This document shows positions 46,252 to 54,686 of a stretch of 64,000 nt of DNA, piece by piece. Below the pieces are notes generated by a model. The model was given only the letters and a program-made list of their open reading frames with translations. It was not told where the DNA came from and did not search any database. Numbering within the stretch: position 1 is the stretch's first letter; the number at the start of each line of letters is the position of its first letter. The DNA is from Salinimonas iocasae (GTDB lineage: Bacteria; Pseudomonadota; Gammaproteobacteria; Enterobacterales; Alteromonadaceae), in NCBI RefSeq assembly GCF_006228385.1, contig NZ_CP039852.1, positions 2,434,001 through 2,498,000 of the forward strand, read 5' to 3'. Made by a program: the position numbers and the translations under genes.

Positions 46252-47550
46252 TCATGATGTCGATGTTTGTCGTGATGGGCGACTCTGGGACGCTGCCCGA
46301 TTGGGTTGGCGCCTACCCCTTTTATTGTCCGACGCAGAGCGATCATTGGTAAAACTTTTAGGCTTTTTAGGCTTCTTTGGCTTCTTCGGCGGCGATAGCC
46401 GTGTTTCTGCCAGCGATAGTTCAGGTTCGAATCCTGCTAATTTTTCTCTTGGAATTAAGGTCTGAATGAGCGTTTCAATATCCTTCAACTGCTGATATTC
46501 ATCGGCACTTACCAACGACCATGCTTGCCCAACAGCACCTGCGCGTCCGGTTCTACCGATGCGGTGCACATAATCTGCTGCAGTATTTGGCAGGTCAACA
46601 TTGACCACCACGGGTAACTGGCTGATATCAATGCCTCTGGCTGCAATATCAGTCGCAACCAGAACGTTAATATCTGACGATTTGAAATCTGCCAGCGCTT
46701 TTGTTCTTGCGCCCTGACTCTTATTGCCATGTATGGCCGCACTGGGGATCCCAGCGGCATCCAGTTTTTTAGATAAACGATTGGCGCCATGCTTTGTTCG
46801 TGTAAACGCCAGAACCTGCTTCCAGTCGTTTTGTTTTACCATCGAAATTAGAGCGGGCATTTTGCGATTACGATCGACAGAGATTAACCGTTGATCAATT
46901 TTATCAACTGTTGTGTTGGCCGGTGTCGTGGATATTTTCACCGGGTCACGTGTCAGTGTTTGTGCTAAAGCGGTCACCGTCTCTGAGAAAGTTGCAGAGA
47001 ACATCAATGTCTGGCGTTCTTTAGGCAATAATTTGATAATGCGCTTTATATCGTGAATAAAGCCCATATCCAGCATACGATCCGCTTCGTCCAGCACCAA
47101 TGTTTCGAGCTGGTCGAACTTAACAGCATTCTGCTGGTGCAAATCCAGCAGGCGACCAGGCGTTGCTATAAGAATATCTACGCCTTTGCGAAGTCGTTTC
47201 ATCTGCGGGTTGATACCCACACCACCGAACACCACTGTAGTATTTAGCGGTGTAAACTCACTCAACTCTCTGACATTTTGCTCAACCTGAGCAGCAAGCT
47301 CTCGGGTTGGTGTGAGAATCAGTGCGCGTACGTGATTGCCTTTCGGATGGTTCCCTTTTCCCAAACGCTCAAGGACAGGTAGGCTAAACCCAGCCGTTTT
47401 GCCGGTGCCGGTTTGCGCTGCGGCCAGAACATCCTGACCTGATAATATAACTGGAATCGCCTTTTCCTGAATAGGTGAAGGCGTTTTATAGCCCTGCTTA
47501 TCGATAGCTTTCATCAAGTTATCTGACAGGCCCAACTGGGTAAATGACAT
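46252..47550 (-). CDS. rhlE: DEAD-box RNA helicase RhlE
   Basis: A 432-residue ATP-dependent RNA helicase. Motifs in order: Q motif ([11 protein letters not shown]), [30 protein letters not shown], then [22 protein letters not shown] and HRIGRTGR. The C-terminal tail (about 370-432) is basic and repetitive, with [11 protein letters not shown] encoded by near-identical 9-base repeats, then an Arg/Ser-rich end that probably binds RNA. ATG 47550 has GAGG five bases upstream; the longer frame adds a hydrophobic stretch not expected in this family. RhlE acts in ribosome maturation and RNA decay. Confidence 0.93.
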   Translation of the reverse strand: MSFTQLGLSDNLMKAIDKQGYKTPSPIQEKAIPVILSGQDVLAAAQTGTGKTAGFSLPVLERLGKGNHPKGNHVRALILTPTRELAAQVEQNVRELSEFTPLNTTVVFGGVGINPQMKRLRKGVDILIATPGRLLDLHQQNAVKFDQLETLVLDEADRMLDMGFIHDIKRIIKLLPKERQTLMFSATFSETVTALAQTLTRDPVKISTTPANTTVDKIDQRLISVDRNRKMPALISMVKQNDWKQVLAFTRTKHGANRLSKKLDAAGIPSAAIHGNKSQGARTKALADFKSSDINVLVATDIAARGIDISQLPVVVNVDLPNTAADYVHRIGRTGRAGAVGQAWSLVSADEYQQLKDIETLIQTLIPREKLAGFEPELSLAETRLSPPKKPKKPKKPKSFTNDRSASDNKRGRRQPNRAASQSRPSRQTSTS

Positions 47551-48184
47551 ATAAACCTCAAAAATAAATATTGTATGCGCCATGCTCAGTAGCCCGGCAC
47601 ACCAATTAAAGATAGTCATGTATCCTGTTGCGACAGACAGAACACCGTAATTAGTCGACTGTAAACTGCATTATCTGTACACAGCGTACAGTTGCTCTAA
47701 ATAATAATATTCGTTGCCAGATACGCAGGTTGACGGTGATCACTTTGTTATCCTGTGCAAAAATCAAGGCGTATTACTTGTGGTTGGCCTACATAATGGC
47801 CAAAAGCGCAAAAACACCTGTCGCATGAGCAATAAACACAGAATAGTAGCGATGTCAGACAAACTTATTTAGCTTAAAACGGAAAGTTTCTGATTTAGAG
47901 GGACTAACGGCAGAAGCATAGAGAGAACGTAAATAAAGCCAGTTCAGAGCGGCGCGATAGTATCAGCGAATAATGGCTTTGACCAGTCTTATTATTTTTA
48001 ATTTATAGATGATTATTAAACGCTGAAGAGTAGCTAATTATGGGGCTGGCGTGGTGCTACACGAGTAATCAGATTAGCGTAAACCCAATTTGGGGGTCTG
48101 GTTCACCCGAAACAATCACAAAATGGTAGGAAAAGGAACAACCTGTCCATCACCGAACAGGTCGAGTTTTAATTCTATATAGCC
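47551..48184. other. Long gene-free gap upstream of rhlE
   Basis: About 630 bases without a supported gene. It must hold the rhlE promoter and a possibly long leader, as is common for cold-regulated helicases. A CCCAAATTGGG palindrome occurs near 48085. I looked for tmRNA, tRNA and SRP-like signatures and saw none; an unrecognised small RNA is possible. Confidence 0.35.
48141..48162 (-). terminator. Possible bamE terminator
   Basis: ACCTGT (48141-48146) pairs with ACAGGT (48157-48162) around a 10-base loop, about 25 bases beyond the bamE stop; the following minus-strand bases are only moderately T-rich (TTGTTCCTTTTCC). Confidence 0.35.
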
Positions 48185-48541
48185 TTATTCATCAAGTGGC
48201 GTATCAAAATCTTCTGACAGCTCGAAGTCACCTGTTGCAGTCACCAAGTTATCATTATCAAATGTAAGAATTAACTGCTTCTGAAAATCTTCGCCACGCT
48301 TTCTCATTCCGCGCTTCATGTCATAGACATAGTACCAAGTATCTTCATTGAAGGAATCTTCAACAACAGGGTGACCCAGCACGTAAATCACCTGGTCTTT
48401 AGACATACCCTTACGTAGCTCTTTAACATCACGCTCATCAAGAAAGTTACCCTGAGGGACATCAATTCGATAAATCCAGTTTGAACACGCTGTAGCAGAA
48501 ACAGTCAGCACAGCCAGCAGTAGGTATTGATACAACTTCAT
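48185..48541 (-). CDS. bamE: Outer-membrane assembly lipoprotein BamE
   Basis: A 118-residue lipoprotein of the BAM complex that inserts outer-membrane beta-barrels. Signal peptide with Cys19 in SATACSN, then the family core YRIDVPQGNFLDERDVKELRKGM (quoted in part), QVIYVLGHPVV and DTWYYVYDMKRG. The acidic C-terminus (ELSEDFDTPLDE) is longer than in E. coli. It is downstream of recN on the same strand, a conserved gammaproteobacterial neighbourhood. Confidence 0.95.
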   Translation of the reverse strand: MKLYQYLLLAVLTVSATACSNWIYRIDVPQGNFLDERDVKELRKGMSKDQVIYVLGHPVVEDSFNEDTWYYVYDMKRGMRKRGEDFQKQLILTFDNDNLVTATGDFELSEDFDTPLDE

Positions 48542-48659
48542 TCGAGATTCAGGTCCAGTTACTTTTATTATGGTCTCGGATGCCGGAAAGCCTCTCCGGC
48601 AATACGAATTTTAATGCGGAGCATGCTACCCCACCCCACTATGACCAATCAACCGCTTA

Positions 48660-50345
48660 TTAGTTCGATCCCGAACTTTTCAATAATTCTCTGGCATTCG
48701 CTAATGCTGAATCTGTCACTTTGTCACCGGCCAATAGTCGCGCTAACTCATCAACTCGCTCCTGCTCAGCCAGCGCCATCATCATGGTTTGCGTGCTCTG
48801 TCCATCAGTAAGTTTTGTTACGAATAATTGATTATGCGCTTGTGCCGCTACCTGAGGTAAGTGTGTAACGCACATTACCTGACTGCGCTGACCAAGCTTA
48901 CGCAATAAACCGCCTACAATCGATGCGGTAGGGCCACTGATACCAGTATCAACTTCATCAAAAATCATGGTTGGTGTGGCACTCTGGTCACTTGCAAGAA
49001 CCTGAATAGCTAACCCGATTCTGGAAAGCTCGCCCCCCGAAACAACTTTGTCCAATCTGTCCGGATCCTGCCCCGGGTTAGTGGATACCAGTAGCGTTAC
49101 CTCATCAAGGCCACGATTAGACGGTGCTTTGTCAGCGCTAAACGAGACATCCACGACCACTGTGGCGTGTGCCATATTCATCTGGCGAATTTGCGCTTCT
49201 ATCTTTTGCGCAAAAATACCAGCAGCCTCCTGTCTGGAATCTGACAGTTTACGAGCTGCACTCTTATAATCTGCTTTGGCTTTATCCAGTGCAACCGCTA
49301 TCGTTTCAAGTTGATTATCTTCATCTTCAAGCTGTTTGAATTTCTGCGCCAGCTCCTGATGAAGACTATACAAATTTTCAGGTTCCACACTGTGTTTTCT
49401 GGCCAGCTCAAGACATTTACTATAGCGACTTTCAACCTGCTGGAGCCTGAGCGGATCGATCTCAAGGGAGTCGCAATAACTGCGAAGTTCCGAGGCGGCT
49501 TCTTCTACCTGAATCGATGCGTCATTCAACATTGTGATGATAGGCGACAGGCTGGCATCATGTTCCTGTAACTGTATCAGGCGCTCCAGGCTGTTTTGTA
49601 TGACCGACAATGCATTGCCTTCGTCATTCTCGTAAAGATTATAAAAGCTGGTCTGGGCCTGCTCTAATAAAGCCTGACCATTACTCAGCCTTCTATGTTC
49701 TGTTTCGAGTTCCTGAAACTCATTGTCAGCCAGGGCAAAGTCATCGAGCTCTTCAACCTGATACACGAGAAGCTGGCGTCTGTCAGCCCGGCTTTGTGCC
49801 TGTTGCTGTAATAGCTGATATTGTTTTTGTGCATCGCGCCACTGCTGGAAAGCCCGACTGACGCTATCGATCAGGTTTTTATGATTAGCAAAGCTATCCA
49901 GATGATTACGTTGCACATCATCCTTTAACAACTGAAGATGTGTATTTTGCCCGTGAATAGCTAAAAGATATTGCCCAAACCCTTTAAGCTGTTGCAAGGA
50001 TACCGGCACACCGTTGATAAATGCTTTTGAGCGACCTTCCTTAGATACCACCCGACGAATAAAGCAGCTTTCTGCATCGTCATCGGACTCAAGTTCGTGC
50101 TCAGCCAGCCAGGCCATTGCCGCTGAATTTCCGGTAAGCGCAAAATGTGCGACGATTTCTGCCTTGCTCGCTTCTTTTCTCACTGAGCCTGCATCGGCAC
50201 GCTCGCCAAGGCACAAGCTTAACGCATCAATGGCAATAGACTTACCTGCACCGGTTTCCCCCGTAATCGCCGTAAGCCCATGCTCAAAATTAACCGTCAA
50301 TTCCCGCACAACAGCAAAATTTTTGATAGACAATTGTACAAGCAT
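48660..50345 (-). CDS. recN: DNA repair protein RecN
   Basis: A 561-residue SMC-like ATPase for double-strand break repair. Walker A GETGAGKS lies at about residues 29-36; long coiled-coil stretches occupy about 155-365 with Gln/Glu-rich sequence; the C-terminal half has the ABC signature VSGGELSRIGLAIQ and Walker B TMIFDEVDTGISG. Length is normal. Two LexA-like boxes lie directly upstream, so it is probably SOS-induced. Confidence 0.97.
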   Translation of the reverse strand: MLVQLSIKNFAVVRELTVNFEHGLTAITGETGAGKSIAIDALSLCLGERADAGSVRKEASKAEIVAHFALTGNSAAMAWLAEHELESDDDAESCFIRRVVSKEGRSKAFINGVPVSLQQLKGFGQYLLAIHGQNTHLQLLKDDVQRNHLDSFANHKNLIDSVSRAFQQWRDAQKQYQLLQQQAQSRADRRQLLVYQVEELDDFALADNEFQELETEHRRLSNGQALLEQAQTSFYNLYENDEGNALSVIQNSLERLIQLQEHDASLSPIITMLNDASIQVEEAASELRSYCDSLEIDPLRLQQVESRYSKCLELARKHSVEPENLYSLHQELAQKFKQLEDEDNQLETIAVALDKAKADYKSAARKLSDSRQEAAGIFAQKIEAQIRQMNMAHATVVVDVSFSADKAPSNRGLDEVTLLVSTNPGQDPDRLDKVVSGGELSRIGLAIQVLASDQSATPTMIFDEVDTGISGPTASIVGGLLRKLGQRSQVMCVTHLPQVAAQAHNQLFVTKLTDGQSTQTMMMALAEQERVDELARLLAGDKVTDSALANARELLKSSGSN

Positions 50346-50352
50346 AAAAACA

Positions 50353-50387
50353 CTCTATAAACATACAGTACTTGTTTATTTATACAG
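50353..50387 (-). promoter_or_regulatory. Two LexA-like SOS boxes upstream of recN
   Basis: On the minus strand CTGTATAAATAAACAA (50387-50372) and CTGTATGTTTATAGAG (50368-50353) each match the CTGT-N8-ACAG pattern with one or two mismatches in the second half. They are three bases apart and end 7 bases before the recN ATG, like the multiple SOS boxes of E. coli recN. Confidence 0.7.
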
Positions 50388-50669
50388 TAATCATATTTGC
50401 ATAGCAAGCTATGCAAATCACTATTTAAAGCAGACTAATCCAATCAGAAATTGAGATGATGAATAGTAAGTAGAGTAAGGATAATCAGGCAGAAAATCAG
50501 GATTATAAGAAAGTGATAATTGTTATCGTACTTAGCACAGAGCTAACCTGCATGTATTTACTCACCAATAAGAATAGATTTAGGCAAATGCTACGTATTA
50601 ATAGGCAAGCTATCATCGCTGAGGTAAGTAGACTGATAGTACAGAATTTTTAAACGATAAAGGTGAATT
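50388..50669. other. Region between recN operators and the alcohol dehydrogenase gene
   Basis: About 280 bases, AT-rich, with no supported gene. GATAATTGTTATC at 50515-50527 is palindromic and recalls half of a Fur box, but no iron gene is near. The promoter for the downstream dehydrogenase should lie here. Confidence 0.35.
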
Positions 50670-51722
50670 ATGAAAACAATTGGCTACGCAGCTAAATCTT
50701 CTGACGCACATATGGTGCCTTACCATTTTGAACGCCGGAACCTGCGCGATAACGATGTTTCCATAGAAATTTTATACAGCGGTGTGTGCCATTCGGATTT
50801 GCATACGGTAAATGGTGACTGGGGCGATCAGCCTTATCCGCTAGTTCCTGGCCATGAAATCGTTGGAAAAGTTATTGATGTTGGTTCAGATGTCTCTAAG
50901 TACAAGGTAGGCGATCATGTAGCGGTAGGCTGTATGGTTGATAGCTGTCAGACTTGTGACCAGTGCGAGAATCATGAAGAGCAGTTTTGCCGGAACGGCA
51001 TGACGCCGACCTATGGTGCTCCGGACAGACAAACCGGTGAGATTACGCAAGGTGGTTATTCTAAGCACATCGTAGCGCGTGAAGAATTCGTTATGCGCGT
51101 TCCTGAGTCACTGGATATGGCCCGTACAGCGCCGATTTTATGCGCCGGTATTACCACTTACACGCCTTTGAAGAAATTTGGCGTTAAACAGGGCAGCCGT
51201 GTCGGTGTTATCGGACTGGGTGGTCTGGGCCATATGGCAGTTAAACTGGCTGTGGCAATGGGCGCAGAAGTAACAGTATTGAGCCGCTCAGCTAAGAAAG
51301 AACAGGAAGCGAAAAACCTGGGGGCTACCGGTGTGCTGGTCTCTGATGATAAAGAGGCGATGGACGCATCAGCAAATGCCTTTGATGTAATTATTGATAC
51401 AGTGCCGGTAAAACATGACCTTAATCCATATACACCGCTGTTAGATATTGATGGCACGCTGGTAATAGTTGGTCAGATTGGTCCGATGGAAGAACCCATC
51501 ACCGCACCACTTGTACTTGGCAGACGTCGTGTTGCAGGTTCATTAATTGGTGGCATAAAGGAAACGCAGGAAGTGCTGGATTTTTGTGCTGAGCACGATA
51601 TTCACCCTGAATGCAAAATGATAAATGCTGATGAAGTGAATGATGCTTTCGCCCACCTTGAGAAAGGTGATGTGGCGCACCGTTTTGTCATCGATATGTC
51701 TTCACTCTCAGTGGATGCATAA
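50670..51722 (+). CDS. Zinc-dependent alcohol dehydrogenase / aldehyde reductase (YahK-like)
   Basis: A 350-residue medium-chain dehydrogenase. Catalytic zinc residues Cys40 (SGVCHSDLH) and His62-Glu63 (VPGHEIVG) and the structural-zinc cysteines 93, 96, 99 and 107 (DSCQTCDQCENHEEQFC) are intact; the NADP-binding segment is GLGGLGHMAVKLA. It belongs with YahK/cinnamyl-type enzymes that reduce diverse aldehydes with NADPH. With the downstream MFS, cupin and YqhC-type AraC genes it suggests an aldehyde-stress response group. The ATG follows AAAGGTG by six bases. Confidence 0.88.
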   Translation: MKTIGYAAKSSDAHMVPYHFERRNLRDNDVSIEILYSGVCHSDLHTVNGDWGDQPYPLVPGHEIVGKVIDVGSDVSKYKVGDHVAVGCMVDSCQTCDQCENHEEQFCRNGMTPTYGAPDRQTGEITQGGYSKHIVAREEFVMRVPESLDMARTAPILCAGITTYTPLKKFGVKQGSRVGVIGLGGLGHMAVKLAVAMGAEVTVLSRSAKKEQEAKNLGATGVLVSDDKEAMDASANAFDVIIDTVPVKHDLNPYTPLLDIDGTLVIVGQIGPMEEPITAPLVLGRRRVAGSLIGGIKETQEVLDFCAEHDIHPECKMINADEVNDAFAHLEKGDVAHRFVIDMSSLSVDA

Positions 51723-51744
51723 CCTTTCGTAAAAAACATCTTAA

Positions 51745-51781
51745 GGGCAAACAGCCAGAGAAGTTCTCTGGCTGTTTGCCC
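51745..51781 (+). terminator. Long perfect hairpin after the dehydrogenase gene
   Basis: The 18 bases from GGGCAAACAG at 51745 to 51762 are exactly complementary to 51764-51781, giving an 18-bp stem. There is no T-run afterwards, so it may stabilise the mRNA 3' end or terminate imperfectly before the MFS gene. Confidence 0.55.
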
Positions 51782-51823
51782 GGAACACCGTTTATCTTTT
51801 TCATATACTGAGTCGGCGGAACT

Positions 51824-53029
51824 ATGCGCTTATCACATCGTTATATTTCTTTTTCGATTGCCAGTATTACGTTACTGATGGTGTTTGCAGCATCGGCTGC
51901 ACCTATCCCGCTTTACAATCTTTACCACCAGCTGTATGACGTAACCTATCAGCAGTTGGCATTAACCTCGGTGGTCTATTTTATCGGTGCTGTATCTGCG
52001 CTGATTTTCTTTGGCAGATTATCAAATCATATTGGCAGAAAGCCTTTGGCGTTGCTCGTGATGACATTAGCAGGCAGTGCCTGCTTGTTATTTACTATTG
52101 TTGAAAGCGCCTTTCCGCTGATTCTCGGCCGGTTTCTACTGGGTATTGCCTGTGGGCTGGCTTCAAGTGGCATAAGTGCATTAGTTGTCGATACCGCCCC
52201 GCCAGAAAAACCCTGGTTGCCATCCGTATTGGTGAGTAACGCTCCGCTGGTAGGGTTGACATGCGGTGCTATGTTATCCGGCATTTTGGTTGAGTATGCG
52301 CCGGCTCCACTGACACTTTGCTATGGCGTAGCCATTGCCGGGCTGTTGATTTGTGCACTCTTACTGTATTTCACGCCCGAGACGGTTAAAAGAATGCCCG
52401 GTGTGCTGTCTTCATTGCGACCCCAGTTTAAGTTGCCTGCCAGCACCAGAGCCGGCTACCCGGTCGCAGCCTTGACGTTTTTAGCAACCTGGTCGGTGGG
52501 AGGCTTTTTCCAGGCCTTTGCGCCGTCTATTGCAGCAACACAATTACACAGTGATAGCATCCTGGCCGCAGCGGCTGTGTTTTCTTCTTTTCTGTTACCC
52601 GGCGTAATGGGTGGACAGGTGAACGCATGGGTGTCAAACCGCACCGCGCAACGGGGTGGGATGCTTCTGTTCTGCGTTGCTCTGGCAGGTCTGATATACA
52701 GCATGTATACCGCGTCTTTACCGCTATTTTTTGTGGCCTGCATACTTGCAGGTATTGCGCAGGGCGCAGTACTTACAGGTAGCGTAGGATCGCTGATTAA
52801 GGGTATCCAAGAAAAAGAGCGCGCAGGTGTACTGGCAGTTATATTTGCCACTTCTTATACCGGTGCGGCCATTCCCACACTGATTGCCGGACAACTCGCC
52901 ACTATATTCAGTCTGCTGGAATTACTTACCTTTTATCTGGGCCAGGCCGTCATCGTCACCGTTATTACATTCAAATTTGCTGGCCGATCCCGTACTTCGG
53001 ATCTGGCTTCGGCAGAAACCAGCGCCTGA
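51824..53029 (+). CDS. MFS transporter
   Basis: A 401-residue major facilitator with 12 predicted helices. The loop 2-3 signature GRLSNHIGRKPLALL (about residues 64-78) and an N-terminal half with PIPLYNLYHQLYDVT are typical of drug/proton antiporter-type MFS proteins. Length is normal. It lies between an aldehyde reductase and a cupin gene, so export of a toxic aldehyde or its product is a reasonable but unproven role. Confidence 0.85.
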   Translation: MRLSHRYISFSIASITLLMVFAASAAPIPLYNLYHQLYDVTYQQLALTSVVYFIGAVSALIFFGRLSNHIGRKPLALLVMTLAGSACLLFTIVESAFPLILGRFLLGIACGLASSGISALVVDTAPPEKPWLPSVLVSNAPLVGLTCGAMLSGILVEYAPAPLTLCYGVAIAGLLICALLLYFTPETVKRMPGVLSSLRPQFKLPASTRAGYPVAALTFLATWSVGGFFQAFAPSIAATQLHSDSILAAAAVFSSFLLPGVMGGQVNAWVSNRTAQRGGMLLFCVALAGLIYSMYTASLPLFFVACILAGIAQGAVLTGSVGSLIKGIQEKERAGVLAVIFATSYTGAAIPTLIAGQLATIFSLLELLTFYLGQAVIVTVITFKFAGRSRTSDLASAETSA

Positions 53030-53075
53030 AAGCTGTAATGCAGGTCGAACTACCATCTATTAAAAAGGATAGCTA

Positions 53076-53549
53076 ATGAAACCTAATCTACTTATCACAC
53101 TAACCATCGCATTAAGCGGCGGATTATCAACAGCCAGCAATGCGCAGGACTTGCAATTACAACAGGCCAAACCATTAAGCAATGCTCCGGCGAGCCATTT
53201 TACCGGCAGTGTAAAGGTAGGCAACATGTTTGAATCCGTTGATCATCAGGATTATAAAGGCGCGGTTGTTGAGTTCTCGGCAGGTGCTTATACTGACTGG
53301 CACACGCACCCCAAAGGTCAGACACTGGTTGTAACCCGTGGCGAAGGTCGGGTACAGACAGAAGGAAATGAAGCCCGGCCGATAAAGCCGGGTGATCGGG
53401 TCTGGATCCCTGCCAACGTGCGCCACTGGCATGGCGCATCTGATAGTACAAGCATGACGCACATTGCCATTCAGGCACCTGACGAAAAGGGCCAGGTAGT
53501 AACATGGATGGAAAAGGTCGACGCAGACACCTACAACCAGGCTAATTAA
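53076..53549 (+). CDS. Secreted cupin-domain protein
   Basis: A 157-residue periplasmic single-domain cupin. The signal peptide covers about 1-23 (ending SNAQ-DL). The metal-binding cupin motifs are visible: TDWHTHPKGQTLVVTRGEG (His, His, Gln) and PGDRVWIPANVRHWHGA (terminal His). Relatives include the quercetin-2,3-dioxygenase-like and carboxymuconolactone-associated cupins found with YqhC/aldehyde genes. A GGATAG ribosome site precedes the ATG. Substrate unknown. Confidence 0.85.
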   Translation: MKPNLLITLTIALSGGLSTASNAQDLQLQQAKPLSNAPASHFTGSVKVGNMFESVDHQDYKGAVVEFSAGAYTDWHTHPKGQTLVVTRGEGRVQTEGNEARPIKPGDRVWIPANVRHWHGASDSTSMTHIAIQAPDEKGQVVTWMEKVDADTYNQAN

Positions 53550-53574
53550 AAGACGTACAGTAAGAGAGGGTTGG

Positions 53575-54489
53575 ATGATTGATTTATCAGATGTAAAAAG
53601 TGAAGACGCTTTGCCGCATTACGATGACTATAAAGCACTCAGTTCGGCTCTCTCTGCGTTTGCCCCTCATGATGGCGGGTTTGATATAGCAGATGGTTTG
53701 CTACATGTTGTGCGCTCTACAGAGGTACAAAGTGAAACCACCTGCGTATTGTCGCAGCCCAGTATCTGTATTGTTCCCCAGGGCGCCAAGCAGGTCACAC
53801 TGGCAGATACCACCTTTGAATACGATTACAGAAAGATGGTGGTGTATTCAGCAGCTGTTCCGATAAGTATTCGGGTCACCCAGGCAAGTAAGCAGGCGCC
53901 TTATTTTTGTCTGGTTATTCCGCTACAACCTGAGGCCCTGCACCGTTTATCAGCAAAAGTTTTTCCCGATGGCGTACCAGAGCGAAAATCTACCCGGGCG
54001 GTCTATGTGCGTGACGCGACCGCGGGTATTGTTTCCGCAGCCAACCGGATGTTCAGTATTCTCGCAGAGCAAACAGATGCAGACCTACTCGTCCCTCACT
54101 GTATTGATGAAATACTGATTCGGTTATTACGCAGCAAAATGGGGCCTGAAGTGTTACAAATCGCGCAGGCTGATTCTGCTATAAGAAAAGTATCTAAAGC
54201 GATCAGCTGGATTAACAGCCATTTCGAGCAGCCACTGTCTATTGACTCGCTCGCCTCTCTCGCCGGCATGAGTGTTTCGGCGTTTCATTCTCATTTTAAA
54301 GCGGTAACAGCGCTCAGTCCCTTACAGTTCCAAAAGCGGCTTCGGCTGCAACACGCCCGCACCCTTCTGCGTGAAGGGCGCTCGGGCGTGACCACCAGCG
54401 CTCTTGAGGTAGGCTACACGAGTGCATCGCAATTCAGCAGGGAATATTTCCGTGAATTTGGTCACCCTCCATCGCAAGAATTACCCTGA
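53575..54489 (+). CDS. AraC-family regulator, YqhC-like
   Basis: A 304-residue transcription regulator: an AraC_N ligand-sensing domain (about 30-190, with QPSICIVPQGAKQVTLAD and YSAAVPISIRVTQAS) and two C-terminal helix-turn-helices (about 205-300, with SIDSLASLAGMSVSAFHSHFK and GYTSASQFSREYFREFG). This pairing is the YqhC type, which in E. coli activates the aldehyde reductase YqhD. It is the last gene of the dehydrogenase-MFS-cupin-AraC run and probably controls it. Only 25 bases separate it from the cupin gene. Confidence 0.87.
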   Translation: MIDLSDVKSEDALPHYDDYKALSSALSAFAPHDGGFDIADGLLHVVRSTEVQSETTCVLSQPSICIVPQGAKQVTLADTTFEYDYRKMVVYSAAVPISIRVTQASKQAPYFCLVIPLQPEALHRLSAKVFPDGVPERKSTRAVYVRDATAGIVSAANRMFSILAEQTDADLLVPHCIDEILIRLLRSKMGPEVLQIAQADSAIRKVSKAISWINSHFEQPLSIDSLASLAGMSVSAFHSHFKAVTALSPLQFQKRLRLQHARTLLREGRSGVTTSALEVGYTSASQFSREYFREFGHPPSQELP

Positions 54490-54686
54490 CTCGTTGACCG
54501 TAGACTTATCGCAACGCGACTAACATGTCGACATTTCAAAAGAGGATTCGACTTTAGTCCTATGCCATTGCATGTCTGATTTTGCTTGTTTATTCTGAAT
54601 CCATGCTCGTAGTTCAGCAAGATCGCTGATGAGTTAACGTAACAACGTTTCCCTATTTTACGTGCCTTAGCATGGAGCTTTCAATT

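Noticed and set aside
46352..46395. 9-base tandem repeats encoding [11 protein letters not shown] in rhlE
   Set aside because: Low-complexity basic tails are common in RhlE proteins; it is part of the coding sequence and not a separate repeat element.
47620..48184. tmRNA or other stable RNA near bamE/recN
   Set aside because: No tmRNA ends, tag reading frame, CCA-terminated acceptor or SRP-like fold could be recognised.
50515..50527. GATAATTGTTATC as a Fur box
   Set aside because: It is too short for a full Fur site, and the downstream genes have no iron connection.
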